This document shows positions 1 through 9,342 of a stretch of DNA of 64,000 nt, piece after piece. Source of the DNA: Bacteroidales bacterium (lineage in GTDB: Bacteria > Bacteroidota > Bacteroidia > Bacteroidales > UBA932); NCBI GenBank assembly GCA_022647615.1, contig JALCKZ010000001.1:1290178-1354177 (forward strand), given 5' to 3'. The notes beneath the pieces are model-generated. The model did no database searches and was not told the DNA's origin. It worked only from the letters and a program-made list of their open reading frames with translations. The first letter of the stretch is position 1. Each line of letters begins with the position of its first letter. The translations under genes and the position numbers were made by a program.

Positions 1-831
1 CCACATATCTCTGCATAAGTCTATTAATATTGTATTTATTCTTCTGAGACCGTCAAAAATGGCGGCAAGATCATCATAATGCTCAATCTGAGTAGTTGGA
101 TATGAGCGTTTTAGCCCAAACGTTTCCTCCTGGAAATCTTTAGCAAATTTGTTCCAGTCTATCTTAGGATAAGCCAAAAAGTGCGCATTGAAATTACCTG
201 TCGCACCTCCAAACTTAGAACAATAAGGGACGCTCTTCAGCAACCTTTTCTGCTCTTCCAGTCTGCTTACAAATACTGCAATTTCTTTTCCAAGACGGGT
301 AGGCGAGGCTGGCTGTCCATGGGTATGGGCAAGCATCGCTACATTTTTCCACTCCTTGGAGTAATTTTTGAGCATCTCTTCAACTTCCTCATAAGCAGGC
401 ATATATGCGGCTGCAATTCCCTCTTTTAAACTTAAAGGAGTTGCGGTATTGTTTATGTCCTGGGAGGTAAGTCCAAAATGTACAAACTCCTGGTACTTCT
501 CTATCTTTAATTTTTTGAACTGTTCTTTTATGTAGTACTCTACAGCCTTTACATCATGGTTTGTAATCTTCTCAATATCTTTTACTTTTGATGCCTCTTC
601 CGGAGTGAAGTTCCTGTATAAATCTCTGAGTTTCTCATAGTTGCCGTGCTTGAAATCTTTAAGCTGGGGAAGCGGAATATTGCAAAGTGCAATGAAGTAT
701 TCAACTTCTACCCTAACCCTGTATTTTATAAGAGCGTACTCGGAAAAATATTCGCTAAGGAGTTCCACCTTATTTCTGTAGCGTCCGTCTATCGGAGAGA
801 CCGCCGTAAGAGCTGTTGTGTTAATTGCCAT
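1..831 (-). CDS. purB: Adenylosuccinate lyase, 3' end outside the window
   Basis: Adenylosuccinate lyase of the fumarase/aspartase superfamily cleaves SAICAR and adenylosuccinate in purine synthesis. The visible 277 residues start MAINTTALTAVSPIDGRY, the typical PurB N-terminus, and continue with FSEYALIKYRVRVEVEYF. The conserved HFGLTSQDINNTA segment, which carries a catalytic His region of the family, lies at about residue 118-130. No in-frame stop occurs before the window edge, so the signature loop with the catalytic Ser is not seen. The ATG at 831 fits the family start. The gene is followed upstream by a 99-base gap and then folP on the same strand. Identification is firm. Confidence 0.93.
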   Translation of the reverse strand, partial: MAINTTALTAVSPIDGRYRNKVELLSEYFSEYALIKYRVRVEVEYFIALCNIPLPQLKDFKHGNYEKLRDLYRNFTPEEASKVKDIEKITNHDVKAVEYYIKEQFKKLKIEKYQEFVHFGLTSQDINNTATPLSLKEGIAAAYMPAYEEVEEMLKNYSKEWKNVAMLAHTHGQPASPTRLGKEIAVFVSRLEEQKRLLKSVPYCSKFGGATGNFNAHFLAYPKIDWNKFAKDFQEETFGLKRSYPTTQIEHYDDLAAIFDGLRRINTILIDLCRDMW

Positions 832-871
832 TATATTAATAATTTACACGAAGTTTCATTTTGAATAATTT

Positions 872-889
872 GTGCGGTACGTGCCGCAC
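872..889. other. Short hairpin between folP and purB
   Basis: A 6-bp perfect stem (GTGCGG/CCGCAC) with a 6-base loop lies in the 99-base gap between folP and purB. There is no T tract on either side, so it is not a convincing intrinsic terminator. It may be chance, or an mRNA processing or stability element. Confidence 0.3.
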
Positions 890-930
890 CTGGTGCCGAA
901 GGAGTTGTATCCTTTCCAGCGGGAGCAAAG

Positions 931-1752
931 TTACTTAATTTCTAAATTCTTATAAAGTTGAATGCACTGCGCCGCCTCTTTAACATCATGCACTCTGAGA
1001 ATATCAGCGCCATTGATAAGTGCAACCATATTCAATGCGCAGGTTGCCGGAAGGGCGTCCGCCGGTGTTATTCCCAAGAGCTTCCAAATCATGGACTTGC
1101 GTGATATTCCAACTAGAACTTTGTGCCCAAGTTTTTTAAATTCTTTGAGCCCGGACATCATTTGGTAGTTTTGTTCCACAGTCTTGGCAAATCCAAAACC
1201 GGGGTCAACTACAAAATCATTTATTCCAATGGCTTTAGCTTTTTTCTCAAAATTTTTGAAGTAATCAACCACCTCATTCACAACACCGTCGGGATAATTA
1301 GTCAAATTATTCATGGTATCCGGAGTGCCGCGCATGTGCATGGCAATATATGGCAGCTTAAGCTCAGCGACAGTTTTAAGCATTTGATTGTCAGCTTCTC
1401 CGGCTGATATGTCATTTACCGTAAATTCTCCGATTGTGTCATAAACTCTGCGGACAATTTCTGAACGGAATGTGTCTATGGATATTACATTCCTAAATCC
1501 TGTGCTGTTTTTATATCTGATATACAGCTCTTTAAGAGGCTCATGCAGATACTCCCATTCCTGCTCCAATGTTACCGGCGTGCTGCCGGGCCTGGTAGAG
1601 CATGCCCCAATGTCAGTCATCTTAGCTCCATCCTTGAGCATGTTTTCATACTGATTGCAAACGTCTTCTGAAGATATCATGCGGCTGGGAGCGTAGAAAG
1701 ACTCTCTGTTTATGTTAATAATACCCATTACTATGGGCTGTTTTTCCTCCAT
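931..1752 (-). CDS. folP: Dihydropteroate synthase
   Basis: Condenses p-aminobenzoate with dihydropterin pyrophosphate in folate synthesis; cytoplasmic TIM barrel. Visible motifs in order: VMGIINI near residue 9, DIGACSTRPGS (loop 2), ISIDTF, VNDISAG, AMHMRGTP, VVDPGFGFAKT, LVGISRKS and RVHDVKEA near the end. The first pterin loop reads NINRESFY where most family members have NVTPDSF, which is unusual. I chose the ATG at 1752 (273 residues): a TAnnTTTG promoter box lies just upstream, and the extra residues of a longer TTG-started frame look non-homologous. It is divergent from tmk. Confidence 0.9.
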   Translation of the reverse strand: MEEKQPIVMGIININRESFYAPSRMISSEDVCNQYENMLKDGAKMTDIGACSTRPGSTPVTLEQEWEYLHEPLKELYIRYKNSTGFRNVISIDTFRSEIVRRVYDTIGEFTVNDISAGEADNQMLKTVAELKLPYIAMHMRGTPDTMNNLTNYPDGVVNEVVDYFKNFEKKAKAIGINDFVVDPGFGFAKTVEQNYQMMSGLKEFKKLGHKVLVGISRKSMIWKLLGITPADALPATCALNMVALINGADILRVHDVKEAAQCIQLYKNLEIK

Positions 1753-1772
1753 ATTTTTTAACTTTGTAAGTA

Positions 1773-1780
1773 CAAAGATA
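1773..1780 (-). promoter_or_regulatory. Putative -7 promoter box for folP
   Basis: Read on the minus strand the sequence is TATCTTTG, matching the Bacteroides TAnnTTTG -7 consensus. It lies about 20 bases before the folP ATG at 1752, giving a very short leader and supporting that start. The -33 element is not clear. Confidence 0.5.
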
Positions 1781-1823
1781 ACAAGAGGCGGCATAATATT
1801 ATCAGCCGCGTTAAAAGCAGGCA

Positions 1824-2495
1824 ATGTTAATAGTTTTAGAAGGATTAGACGGCGCAGGAAAGAGCACCCAGGTTAGGATGCTTAAGGATTATATCCTGAG
1901 CAATGGTATGAATCTCAAGTATTTGCACTTTCCGCGCTATGAAGCTCCCATTTGGGGAGACCTTATTGCAAAGTTTCTAAGGGGCGATTTTGGGACAATC
2001 AATCAAGTGCACCCTCAGCTTGTGGCATTGCTTTATGCTTTGGACAGGGCTGATGCGGGGAATATTATAAGCAATTGGCTGAAAGATGATTGCTGCGTTT
2101 TGCTGGACAGATATGTCTATTCAAACATTGCCTATCAATGCTCAAAATTACAAGATGAGAAGGAGAAAAAAAGTTTGAGAGAGTGGATTCTTAATCTTGA
2201 GTATGAGCACTATAAAATACCCCGTCCGGACATAAATATTTTTTTGGATGTCCCGATAGATTTTGTGGACTCAAAGCTTAAGGCAAATAGGATGGGAGGG
2301 GACAGAGATTACCTGCACGGCAAGCATGATATTCATGAGGAAAACATCTCTTTTCAGGTTGGAGTTAGAAAAATATATCTTAATGAAACTGCTGAGGATA
2401 AGGATTTTACCAGAGTAGATTGTTCTGGTTCTGATGGGAAGATGTTACCTGCTGCTGCAATTTTTGAGAAAATAAAAGGAGTTTTGAAGTTTTAA
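1824..2495 (+). CDS. tmk: Thymidylate kinase
   Basis: Phosphorylates dTMP to dTDP. The 223-residue protein has the P-loop GLDGAGKST at residues 7-15, a FPRYEAPIWG substrate segment, the DRYVYSNIAYQ motif (DR plus YxxS) near residue 95, and a basic LID region RMGGDRDYLHGKH. Length is normal for the family. It diverges from folP, and the two genes are only about 70 bases apart. No clear TAnnTTTG box was found for it. Confidence 0.9.
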   Translation: MLIVLEGLDGAGKSTQVRMLKDYILSNGMNLKYLHFPRYEAPIWGDLIAKFLRGDFGTINQVHPQLVALLYALDRADAGNIISNWLKDDCCVLLDRYVYSNIAYQCSKLQDEKEKKSLREWILNLEYEHYKIPRPDINIFLDVPIDFVDSKLKANRMGGDRDYLHGKHDIHEENISFQVGVRKIYLNETAEDKDFTRVDCSGSDGKMLPAAAIFEKIKGVLKF

Positions 2496-2552
2496 TTAAT
2501 ACTGCTTTTTAATCAATCTGACTTTTTGGATATAAAAATATATGCGGTAATT

Positions 2553-3875
2553 ATGAAATTTTTAAGAGCAATATGCAGAGTTCTTGTGGGCCTGGTCTTC
2601 ATAGTGTCTGGATTTTTGAAGGCTGTTGACCCTATTGGTACTGCGCTTAAAATTAACGATTATTTAGTCTCTTATCACATTGGAAGTTTTGGACATTTTG
2701 CAGTGTATGCCGGAATTCTCCTTTGCATGCTTGAATTTTTAATAGGGGTGAGCGTGCTTAAGGGAATAAAATTTAAGTTTTTTTCATGGGCTGCGTTGTG
2801 TTTTTCTTCTGTGTTCCTGATAGTTACATTTTTATCCGCACAATTTGGACTTGTAAAAGACTGCGGTTGTTTTGGTGATGCAATTCATCTTACGGCATGG
2901 CAAACTTTGTATAAAAATCTAGTGCTTGTCCCTTGCTGTGTTTTGCTTGTTTGCCAGCGTAAAAAGTTTCTTCCTATTGCAAATAATTTTTGGGAAATAG
3001 TCTATATATCCGGATATTCACTCTTCATATTATTCATTAGCGGCTATGCTTTAAAGCACCTTCCTCCGGCAGATTTTACAGACTTCCGCGCAGGTTCCGA
3101 TATTATGGCTGCATCTTCAGGAGCATCTGATATAAAGTACAATACTGTCTTTGTCTATTCCAAGAACGGCAAGGAGATGAAGTTTGATATTAACCATCTT
3201 CCGGATAATACTTGGAAGTTTGTCACATCAAAAACGACATTGGTTAAAGGGAGTGAAGATGATGCTTCCGCAATGTCTTTGGTCTTAAAAGACGGGGCGG
3301 GGAAGTATGTCACAGATTCAGTTCTCAAGACGAGAAGCGCTGTTGTTTTTATGTCTGTATATAACAAAGATATAATTGATTTGCAGGATTTAGGCAAGCT
3401 CAAAAATTTGGGAGATTCTTTGAATTATGGCAAGCATAGAGCTGATTTTTATCTTGTTAGCGGATTGACTCCTGCGCAGACTCTTAAGATACTGGAGCCA
3501 ATAAAAGAATCTATCGCTGAGGAAAACCAATCAAATATTTTTGAAAATTCAGGCAATGATAAAGGTTTTCCTTTTAAGATTCTATACACAGATTACAAAA
3601 CTGCAATTACTTTCAACCGTTCCAACGGAGGAGTAACTTATGTTAAGGAGGGACAGGTGGTTCAGAAGTGGAGCATCTCTGATGTTTCAAATACAAAAGT
3701 TATTTCTGCGCTGAAGAAAAATGCAGATATGATTGCTGCGAATGCACAAATACATTCTCAATTATTTTTGGAGATTTCTTTGGTGATAATTCTTTGCATG
3801 ATTGTGATACTCAGATTTGTATCAAAAGCGCTTTATAAGACCGTGAAGTCAGGCCTGAATATTTTGGAGCAATAA
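2553..3875 (+). CDS. DoxX/MauE-type membrane protein, BT_3928-like
   Basis: An integral inner-membrane protein of 440 residues. The first ~150 residues form a four-helix DoxX/MauE-like domain carrying VKDCGCFGD, a paired-cysteine motif typical of redox-associated MauE-like proteins. The middle ~230 residues are probably extracytoplasmic and resemble the conserved C-terminal region of Bacteroidales BT_3928-family proteins. A last membrane helix lies near residues 405-425. I chose ATG 2553 because the upstream TTG adds only nine residues that do not extend the first helix. In family members the cysteine pair suggests handling of disulfides or reducing equivalents; the substrate is unknown. It lies 57 bases after tmk and may be co-transcribed. 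Confidence 0.7.
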   Translation: MKFLRAICRVLVGLVFIVSGFLKAVDPIGTALKINDYLVSYHIGSFGHFAVYAGILLCMLEFLIGVSVLKGIKFKFFSWAALCFSSVFLIVTFLSAQFGLVKDCGCFGDAIHLTAWQTLYKNLVLVPCCVLLVCQRKKFLPIANNFWEIVYISGYSLFILFISGYALKHLPPADFTDFRAGSDIMAASSGASDIKYNTVFVYSKNGKEMKFDINHLPDNTWKFVTSKTTLVKGSEDDASAMSLVLKDGAGKYVTDSVLKTRSAVVFMSVYNKDIIDLQDLGKLKNLGDSLNYGKHRADFYLVSGLTPAQTLKILEPIKESIAEENQSNIFENSGNDKGFPFKILYTDYKTAITFNRSNGGVTYVKEGQVVQKWSISDVSNTKVISALKKNADMIAANAQIHSQLFLEISLVIILCMIVILRFVSKALYKTVKSGLNILEQ

Positions 3876-3918
3876 CTCCCGTTATATTTTCAATAAGAAT
3901 TTTTTTTGCAGAAGAGCA

Positions 3919-4779
3919 TTACTTTGTAAGGTGCCTTAGTATCCCGCGGCAAGCTGAGGCAATGAAAAGGCAGGGCATTACAAAAATTGAGTTCAAGGAA
4001 TTCCTAAGTGCGCTGAATTTGATATCTATCCCAAATTCCTTTAAATCAACAGATTTGAATATAGGTATATTCCTTACCCGCAAATCTACTCTATAGCTGT
4101 TGTTCACATTATGCTCATGGACTATCTCCAGCCAGCAGGGCTTTGAGCTCTTCCGCATGTCATGATTAGCAAACATTTTCCTTACTCTTGTATGAGGGAA
4201 ACCCTTGATGGTCTTAAAGTTATCCGGACTCTCACATAGCGTTTGAAAATGGTTGTGCGGATACATCATTTTGATAACCATTCTGTTGCGCACAAAATAT
4301 TGATAGCCGTAAAGGCAGTTGTAAAGTCCGCTGACATTAGCGGGAGAGTTTTTTATTTGGGTCTCCACAGCTTCTCTTACCTTTTGCAGCATGTTGCTGC
4401 GGATGGCATCATCATTATCAACGTTTGTTGTGACGATGAATTTCTCGTCCCCGCTAAGATATTGCTGTACAACTGAATGCATTGAGCGCTCTTTATCGTT
4501 AGCCTGCTCTTCAGACAAAAAAACGGGAGTAAACCGGGAAGAATATTTCTTATACTCTTCAATTTTTTTCAGATATTTTTCCGGAGTATTTTTATCAAAA
4601 AGACAGAGCCATGTAAAGTCCTTGAGCGTCTGCCGGGCCATGGAAGGGAGACAATATTTTTCAAACAAGGAGAACCTGTCGCCGAGCCATTCGTCAGTTC
4701 TTGTTGAGTGGTGCGACTTATCCTCCCTCCATAATTTCAAATTAAAGAAGGTTATTGCAAACTGTTTAATGTCTGCCAT
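3919..4779 (-). CDS. Putative rhamnosyltransferase-like glycosyltransferase (PF11316-like)
   Basis: A 286-residue protein with an N-terminal TRTDEWLGDRFSLFEKYCLPSM segment, then LKDFTWLCLFDKNTPE and VTTNVDNDDAIR. The last carries a DxDD-like acidic motif as in nucleotide-sugar-binding GT-A enzymes. The layout matches the 'putative rhamnosyl transferase' family by recall. Acceptor and sugar are unknown. The start codon directly abuts the infB stop (TAAATG), so it is probably translated from the infB transcript, an odd setting for a cell-surface glycosyltransferase. A short hydrophobic C-terminal segment (about residues 262-280) may associate with the membrane. Confidence 0.6.
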   Translation of the reverse strand: MADIKQFAITFFNLKLWREDKSHHSTRTDEWLGDRFSLFEKYCLPSMARQTLKDFTWLCLFDKNTPEKYLKKIEEYKKYSSRFTPVFLSEEQANDKERSMHSVVQQYLSGDEKFIVTTNVDNDDAIRSNMLQKVREAVETQIKNSPANVSGLYNCLYGYQYFVRNRMVIKMMYPHNHFQTLCESPDNFKTIKGFPHTRVRKMFANHDMRKSSKPCWLEIVHEHNVNNSYRVDLRVRNIPIFKSVDLKEFGIDIKFSALRNSLNSIFVMPCLFIASACRGILRHLTK

Positions 4780-7713
4780 TTATAGAGTTCTCTTGATTTC
4801 TTCTATCTTGTATGCCTCAACAACATCGCCCTCTTTGATGTCATTGAAATTCTCAATTCCCAGACCGCAATCGTATCCTGCAAGAACCTCTTTTGCATCA
4901 TCCTTGCCTCTCTTAAGTGATGCAAGAATTCCGGTATGTACAACAATACCGTCCCTGATAAGTCTGATTTTGGCGGTTCTTGTAAGCTTGCCATCTTTGA
5001 CCATACATCCGGCGATTGTTCCAACTTTGGAAATTTTGAATGTTTGTCTTACCTCGCAAGTTGCAGTTACAACCTCTTTCTCAACCGGAGCAAGCATACC
5101 CTCTATACCGCTCTTGACCTCATTGATGGCGTCATAAATAACTGAGTACAAGCGGATTTCAATTCCCTCTTTCTCAGCCATCCTTCTTGCATTTACAGAA
5201 GGTCTAACCTGGAAACCAATGATAATTGCATTTGATGCCTCCGCCAGCAAAACGTCTGACTCTGAAATTTCACCAACTGCTTTATGAATTACATTAACGT
5301 GAATCTCTTCATTTGAAAGCTTAATCAAAGAGTCAGACATTGCCTCTATTGAGCCGTCAACATCTCCCTTGACAATAATATTAAGCTCTTTAAAATTACC
5401 TATCGCGATTCTCCTTCCTATCTCCTCCAAAGTAATATGCTTCTGTGTCCTAAGTCCTTGAATTCTAAGCAGCTGCTCTCTCTTGTTTGCAAGGTCCCTG
5501 GCCTCTCTCTCGCTGTCAAAAACGTTGAACAAATCACCAGCCTGAGGTGCGCCGTTTAGACCAAGCACGGATACCGGAACAGAAGGACCTGCCTCCGTAA
5601 TTTTCTGGCCGCGCTCATTGAACATGGCTTTAATTTTTCCTGTAAAACAGCCGCTTAACATAATGTCTCCGGTGTGAAGCGTTCCGCCCTGTACAAGCAA
5701 AGTTGCAAGGTATCCTCTTCCTTTATCTAGAGAAGACTCTATTACTGTCCCGACAGCTTTTTTATTTGGATTTGCCTTAAGCTCAAGCAAATCTGCTTCC
5801 AGCAAAACTTTCTCCAGCAGCTCATGAACTCCGGTTCCTTTCTTTGCAGAAATCTCCTGGCACTGATATTTTCCGCCCCAGTCTTCTACAAGGATATCCA
5901 TCTGTGAAAGTTGCTCTTTGATTTTATCAGGCTGTGCGCCCGGTTTATCTATCTTGTTGATAGCAAATATCATAGGAACACCGGCTGCTTGTGCGTGGTT
6001 GATGGCCTCTATTGTCTGAGGCATTACTGCGTCATCAGCCGCAACAATGATAATTGCAAGGTCAGTCATCTTTGCGCCGCGGGCTCTCATTGCCGTAAAG
6101 GCCTCATGTCCCGGGGTATCCAAGAATGTTATTCTCCTTCCGCTCTCCAGTTTTACATTGTATGCTCCAATATGCTGGGTGATTCCTCCCGCCTCTCCTG
6201 CAATAACATTTGACTGTCTTATATAATCCAGCAAAGAAGTTTTACCATGGTCAACGTGTCCCATGACAGTAACGATAGGGGCTCTTGGCTGTAAATCTTC
6301 CGGCTTATCCTCCTCATTCTCCTCTTTGATTTTCTCCTGAATATCAGCGGTTACAAATTCAACCTTGTATCCAAATTCTTCTGCTACAAGCGTAAGAGCG
6401 TCTGCATCAAGCCTTTGGTTAATGGAGACCATAAGTCCAAGGTTCATGCATGCCTCAATAACTTTGGTAACCGGCTGCGCAATCATAACTGAAAGGTCAT
6501 TAACTGTCACAAATTCAGTTACTTTAAGAATCTTGCTAACTTTCTCTTTTTGCTCAACGTCCTCCTCCATCTTCTCCGCAAACATCTCTCTCTTCTCTTT
6601 TCTGTACTTGGAGCCTTTTGTCTTTCCCTTTCCCTCAACCATTCTTTGGTAAGTCTCCTTTATCTGTCTTTGAACGGCATCTTCATCAACATCATTTCTA
6701 ATTGGCTTAAATCTGTCGCGGAACTTTCCTCCTTTTCCGTTCTGCCCGTTTTGTCCGTTCTGCCTCTGTCCCTGGTCTTTAGGACGATTAGTGCCAACCT
6801 CTTTTGAAACATCTACTCTCTCTCTTGCGTGGTTGTGTATTCTCTCTCTTTTACCTCTCTTGTCTGAAAAAGGTTTTTTCTTCTCAAATTTGGAAAGGTC
6901 TATGCTTCCTTTTACTTCTGGTCCAGACAGTGTTTCTACTCTTGTTGCAATAAACTCAACCTCAGGTTTTTTACTCTCTTCTTTAACGGGTGCTTTAGCA
7001 GGCTCCGCAACTTTTTGAGCACCTTGCCTGTTCTCTGTCTTCACCTCTTTTGGTCTCTGTGTATTTACAAAGGAAGGTTGCTTTGGTGCCGGAGTAGCAG
7101 GTTTTGCAACATTCTCTTTTGCATTATTCGCATTCTCCGCTTTTGCGCGGGATGCTTCTATTTCTGCTGCTCTCTTCTCTGCCTCTTTCTTCTCCTCAAT
7201 GGCTTTCTCAGCCTGTTTTTTCTCCTCTGCAATTTTCTCAGCTTCCCTCTTTTCTTCTGCCGCTTTCTCTATTTCTCTTTTCTTTTCCTGTGCTTTTGCT
7301 TTCTCTTCTTCTTCCTTCTTAACTGCTTCAGCTTTAGCTTGTTCTTCTTTTGCTGCCTTAGGTTTTCCTGCACCTGCGGATAAATCTATTTTACCAAGAA
7401 CTACCGGAGGCTTAACCGCATCAACCGTTGTCTCTATAAATTTCTCCTTCATCTCTTCATCATCGTTGATGCCATAAGAGACATTCTCTTTCTCTATGTT
7501 TTTAACTTTTGCCGCAACCTTTTTGGACTCCTCCTTGACCATTTGCTCCTTCCTAAACTCCTTCTCCACAAGGTCATAGCTCTCAGGACTCAGCTTGGCA
7601 TTAGGATTAGCTTCTACTTTTACCCCTTTCTTCTCCAGAAAGTCCACAAGCGTGTTCATGCCAATGTTGAACTCTTTAAGTACTTTGTTAATTCTAATGC
7701 TGTCCTTAATCAT
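4780..7713 (-). CDS. infB: Translation initiation factor IF-2
   Basis: A GTPase that brings initiator tRNA to the 30S subunit. Of the 977 residues, 1-50 form an IF2_N-like module. Residues ~100-390 are a long low-complexity stretch rich in Lys, Glu, Ala and later Gly/Asn/Gln (repeats such as [16 protein letters not shown] and [11 protein letters not shown]). A second IF2_N-like module sits at ~395-455. The GTPase domain follows, with GHVDHGKTS at ~482, DTPGHEAF, and NKIDKP at ~584. Domains II to IV complete the C-terminus, including [12 protein letters not shown]. The gene lies 45 bases downstream of nusA in the conserved nusA-infB order. Confidence 0.96.
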   Translation of the reverse strand: MIKDSIRINKVLKEFNIGMNTLVDFLEKKGVKVEANPNAKLSPESYDLVEKEFRKEQMVKEESKKVAAKVKNIEKENVSYGINDDEEMKEKFIETTVDAVKPPVVLGKIDLSAGAGKPKAAKEEQAKAEAVKKEEEEKAKAQEKKREIEKAAEEKREAEKIAEEKKQAEKAIEEKKEAEKRAAEIEASRAKAENANNAKENVAKPATPAPKQPSFVNTQRPKEVKTENRQGAQKVAEPAKAPVKEESKKPEVEFIATRVETLSGPEVKGSIDLSKFEKKKPFSDKRGKRERIHNHARERVDVSKEVGTNRPKDQGQRQNGQNGQNGKGGKFRDRFKPIRNDVDEDAVQRQIKETYQRMVEGKGKTKGSKYRKEKREMFAEKMEEDVEQKEKVSKILKVTEFVTVNDLSVMIAQPVTKVIEACMNLGLMVSINQRLDADALTLVAEEFGYKVEFVTADIQEKIKEENEEDKPEDLQPRAPIVTVMGHVDHGKTSLLDYIRQSNVIAGEAGGITQHIGAYNVKLESGRRITFLDTPGHEAFTAMRARGAKMTDLAIIIVAADDAVMPQTIEAINHAQAAGVPMIFAINKIDKPGAQPDKIKEQLSQMDILVEDWGGKYQCQEISAKKGTGVHELLEKVLLEADLLELKANPNKKAVGTVIESSLDKGRGYLATLLVQGGTLHTGDIMLSGCFTGKIKAMFNERGQKITEAGPSVPVSVLGLNGAPQAGDLFNVFDSEREARDLANKREQLLRIQGLRTQKHITLEEIGRRIAIGNFKELNIIVKGDVDGSIEAMSDSLIKLSNEEIHVNVIHKAVGEISESDVLLAEASNAIIIGFQVRPSVNARRMAEKEGIEIRLYSVIYDAINEVKSGIEGMLAPVEKEVVTATCEVRQTFKISKVGTIAGCMVKDGKLTRTAKIRLIRDGIVVHTGILASLKRGKDDAKEVLAGYDCGLGIENFNDIKEGDVVEAYKIEEIKRTL

Positions 7714-7758
7714 ATAATCCTCCTAAAATAAATTCTTGTAAATTAAATAAATAGCGTG

Positions 7759-9120
7759 TTATTCAGTTTTGCCGCCGTTGTTTTCTGCAGGCTCGCTGTT
7801 CTCCGCAGTCTTGTTATCTTCCGCTGTTTCGCTCTCCTTTGCAGTATCGTTATTTTCCTGAGGCTGAGACTCTCCAGCTTCATCTTCAAACTCCGCCTTA
7901 AGAACTCTCTTAACATCAAGAACTGTCTCTTCATCCAAATCCGCACGCTCCATGATGTCCTTATCTGAAAGTGCTAATACGTTCTTTGCTGTATCACAGC
8001 CAATTCCGCGCAGCGCGTCAATAACCCACTGGTCAATCTCGTCGCTAAATGAGCTCAACAAAACATCTTCATCCTCATCGCCCTCAACATCTCTGAATAC
8101 TTCAATTTCTTTTCCTACAAGCATACTTGCAAGTTTAATGTTGCTGCCGCCCTTTCCAATAGCCAATGATACCTGAGATGAATCCATCGTGATATAGATT
8201 TTATTCTCCTCATCATTGATTTTGATTGTGGAAATTTTAGCAGGGCTCAAAGCTCTCTGTACAAGCAGCTGAATATTTGTGGTCCAGCTGATTATATCAA
8301 TATTCTCATTCCTTAATTCTCTAACAATTCCATGGATTCTGGACCCTTTTACTCCAACGCAAGCTCCAACCGGATCTATTCTGTCATCATAAGATTCAAC
8401 GGCAACTTTTGCTCTCTCTCCGGGTATTCTCACAATCTTTTTAATTGTGATAAGACCGTCAAAAATTTCAGGAACTTCCTGCTCAAACAATCTCTCCAAA
8501 AATACAGGTGATGTTCTGGAAAGTATAATGCTTGGCGTGTTATTCTTCATTTCCACTTTGGATACAACCGCACGGATGGAATCTCCTTTGTGGAAGAAGT
8601 CAGACGGAATCTGCTCTGTTTTAGGCAGAAGCAGCTCATTGTCATTCTCGTCGCGCACAAGCACCTCTTTCTTCCAGGCCTGGTAAACCTCTCCAACTAC
8701 AATCTCTCCAACTTTATCTTTATACAGGTTGAACAAGTTTGCTTTGTCAATGTCCATTATTCTTCCGGACAAATTTTGTTTAAGATTTAGGATTGCCCTT
8801 CTTCCAAAAGAATCCAGGCGGACCTCCTCCGTGTAATCCTCTCCAACTTCATAATCATTTTTGGGATCTATCTTATCAACCTCTGCCTTAGATATTTCCA
8901 ACGTCGGGTCTGTAACGGTCTCAACAATTTTTCTGTTGCGCCAGATTTGCAAATCTCCCTTATCAATGTTGATAATAATATCGCAGTTGTCTGCAGTCCC
9001 GAAAGTTTTGGCCAGCTGGGTCTTGAAAATATCTTCCAGCACGCTCATAAGTGTTGCTCTGTCAATGCCTTTGCGCTCTTTAAATTCCGCAAAAAACGGA
9101 GCTAATTCTAAACCTTCCAT
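7759..9120 (-). CDS. nusA: Transcription termination/antitermination factor NusA
   Basis: Binds RNA polymerase and nascent RNA to modulate pausing, termination and antitermination. The N-terminal polymerase-binding domain covers about residues 1-125. The S1 domain starts at SGRIMDID, and the KH modules carry GVKGSRIHGIVREL and LAIGKGGSNIKLA. A helix-hairpin-like region follows (IDALRGIGCDTAKNVLAL). The last ~45 residues are an acidic Glu/Asn/Thr-rich tail. The order nusA-infB is conserved, but rimP, usually just upstream of nusA, is not present in the 222-base gap before lpxD. No clear promoter box was found; a strong hairpin lies in the leader region. Confidence 0.95.
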   Translation of the reverse strand: MEGLELAPFFAEFKERKGIDRATLMSVLEDIFKTQLAKTFGTADNCDIIINIDKGDLQIWRNRKIVETVTDPTLEISKAEVDKIDPKNDYEVGEDYTEEVRLDSFGRRAILNLKQNLSGRIMDIDKANLFNLYKDKVGEIVVGEVYQAWKKEVLVRDENDNELLLPKTEQIPSDFFHKGDSIRAVVSKVEMKNNTPSIILSRTSPVFLERLFEQEVPEIFDGLITIKKIVRIPGERAKVAVESYDDRIDPVGACVGVKGSRIHGIVRELRNENIDIISWTTNIQLLVQRALSPAKISTIKINDEENKIYITMDSSQVSLAIGKGGSNIKLASMLVGKEIEVFRDVEGDEDEDVLLSSFSDEIDQWVIDALRGIGCDTAKNVLALSDKDIMERADLDEETVLDVKRVLKAEFEDEAGESQPQENNDTAKESETAEDNKTAENSEPAENNGGKTE

Positions 9121-9214
9121 GTCTATGATTTTTTTAATTTATTAATATTCTTTTTAAAGTTCCCGACAGATTTTAGTCCGCCGCTTTTGAAAAACCTTGA
9201 GTAATCTGCACAAA

Positions 9215-9240
9215 ATAAGGGGACTTTGCGGTCCCCTTAT
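9215..9240. other. 10-bp perfect hairpin in the nusA/lpxD intergenic region
   Basis: ATAAGGGGAC and GTCCCCTTAT form a perfect 10-bp stem with the loop TTTGCG. On the minus strand, towards nusA, it is followed by TTTTG, so it resembles an intrinsic terminator or attenuator about 95 bases before the nusA start. On the plus strand no T run follows. It could regulate nusA, or be a relic terminator of a lost upstream gene. Confidence 0.5.
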
Positions 9241-9314
9241 CTCACTCATTCTCATTACGGCGGCAAAAGTATGCAAACAATTCTTCATCTCCAAAAAAAA
9301 CCGCTTTTTTTTAC

Positions 9315-9322
9315 TATTTTTG
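9315..9322 (+). promoter_or_regulatory. Putative -7 promoter box for lpxD
   Basis: TATTTTTG matches TAnnTTTG and lies 20 bases before the lpxD ATG at 9343. It argues against the longer reading frame that opens at 9226. Confidence 0.5.
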
Positions 9323-9342
9323 CTGCAATTAAAAAGACGACT

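Noticed and set aside
4391..5137. A 248-codon open frame on the plus strand opposite infB and the next gene
   Set aside because: It is antisense to a clear IF-2 coding region, crosses into the neighbouring gene and its protein has no recognisable features.
7015..7383. A plus-strand open frame rich in Phe, Leu and Cys opposite infB
   Set aside because: It is the mirror of the Lys/Glu/Ala low-complexity part of IF-2; the composition follows from that.
9226..9342. Upstream extension of lpxD to 9226
   Set aside because: A TAnnTTTG promoter box lies inside it, and family homology starts at the ATG at 9343.
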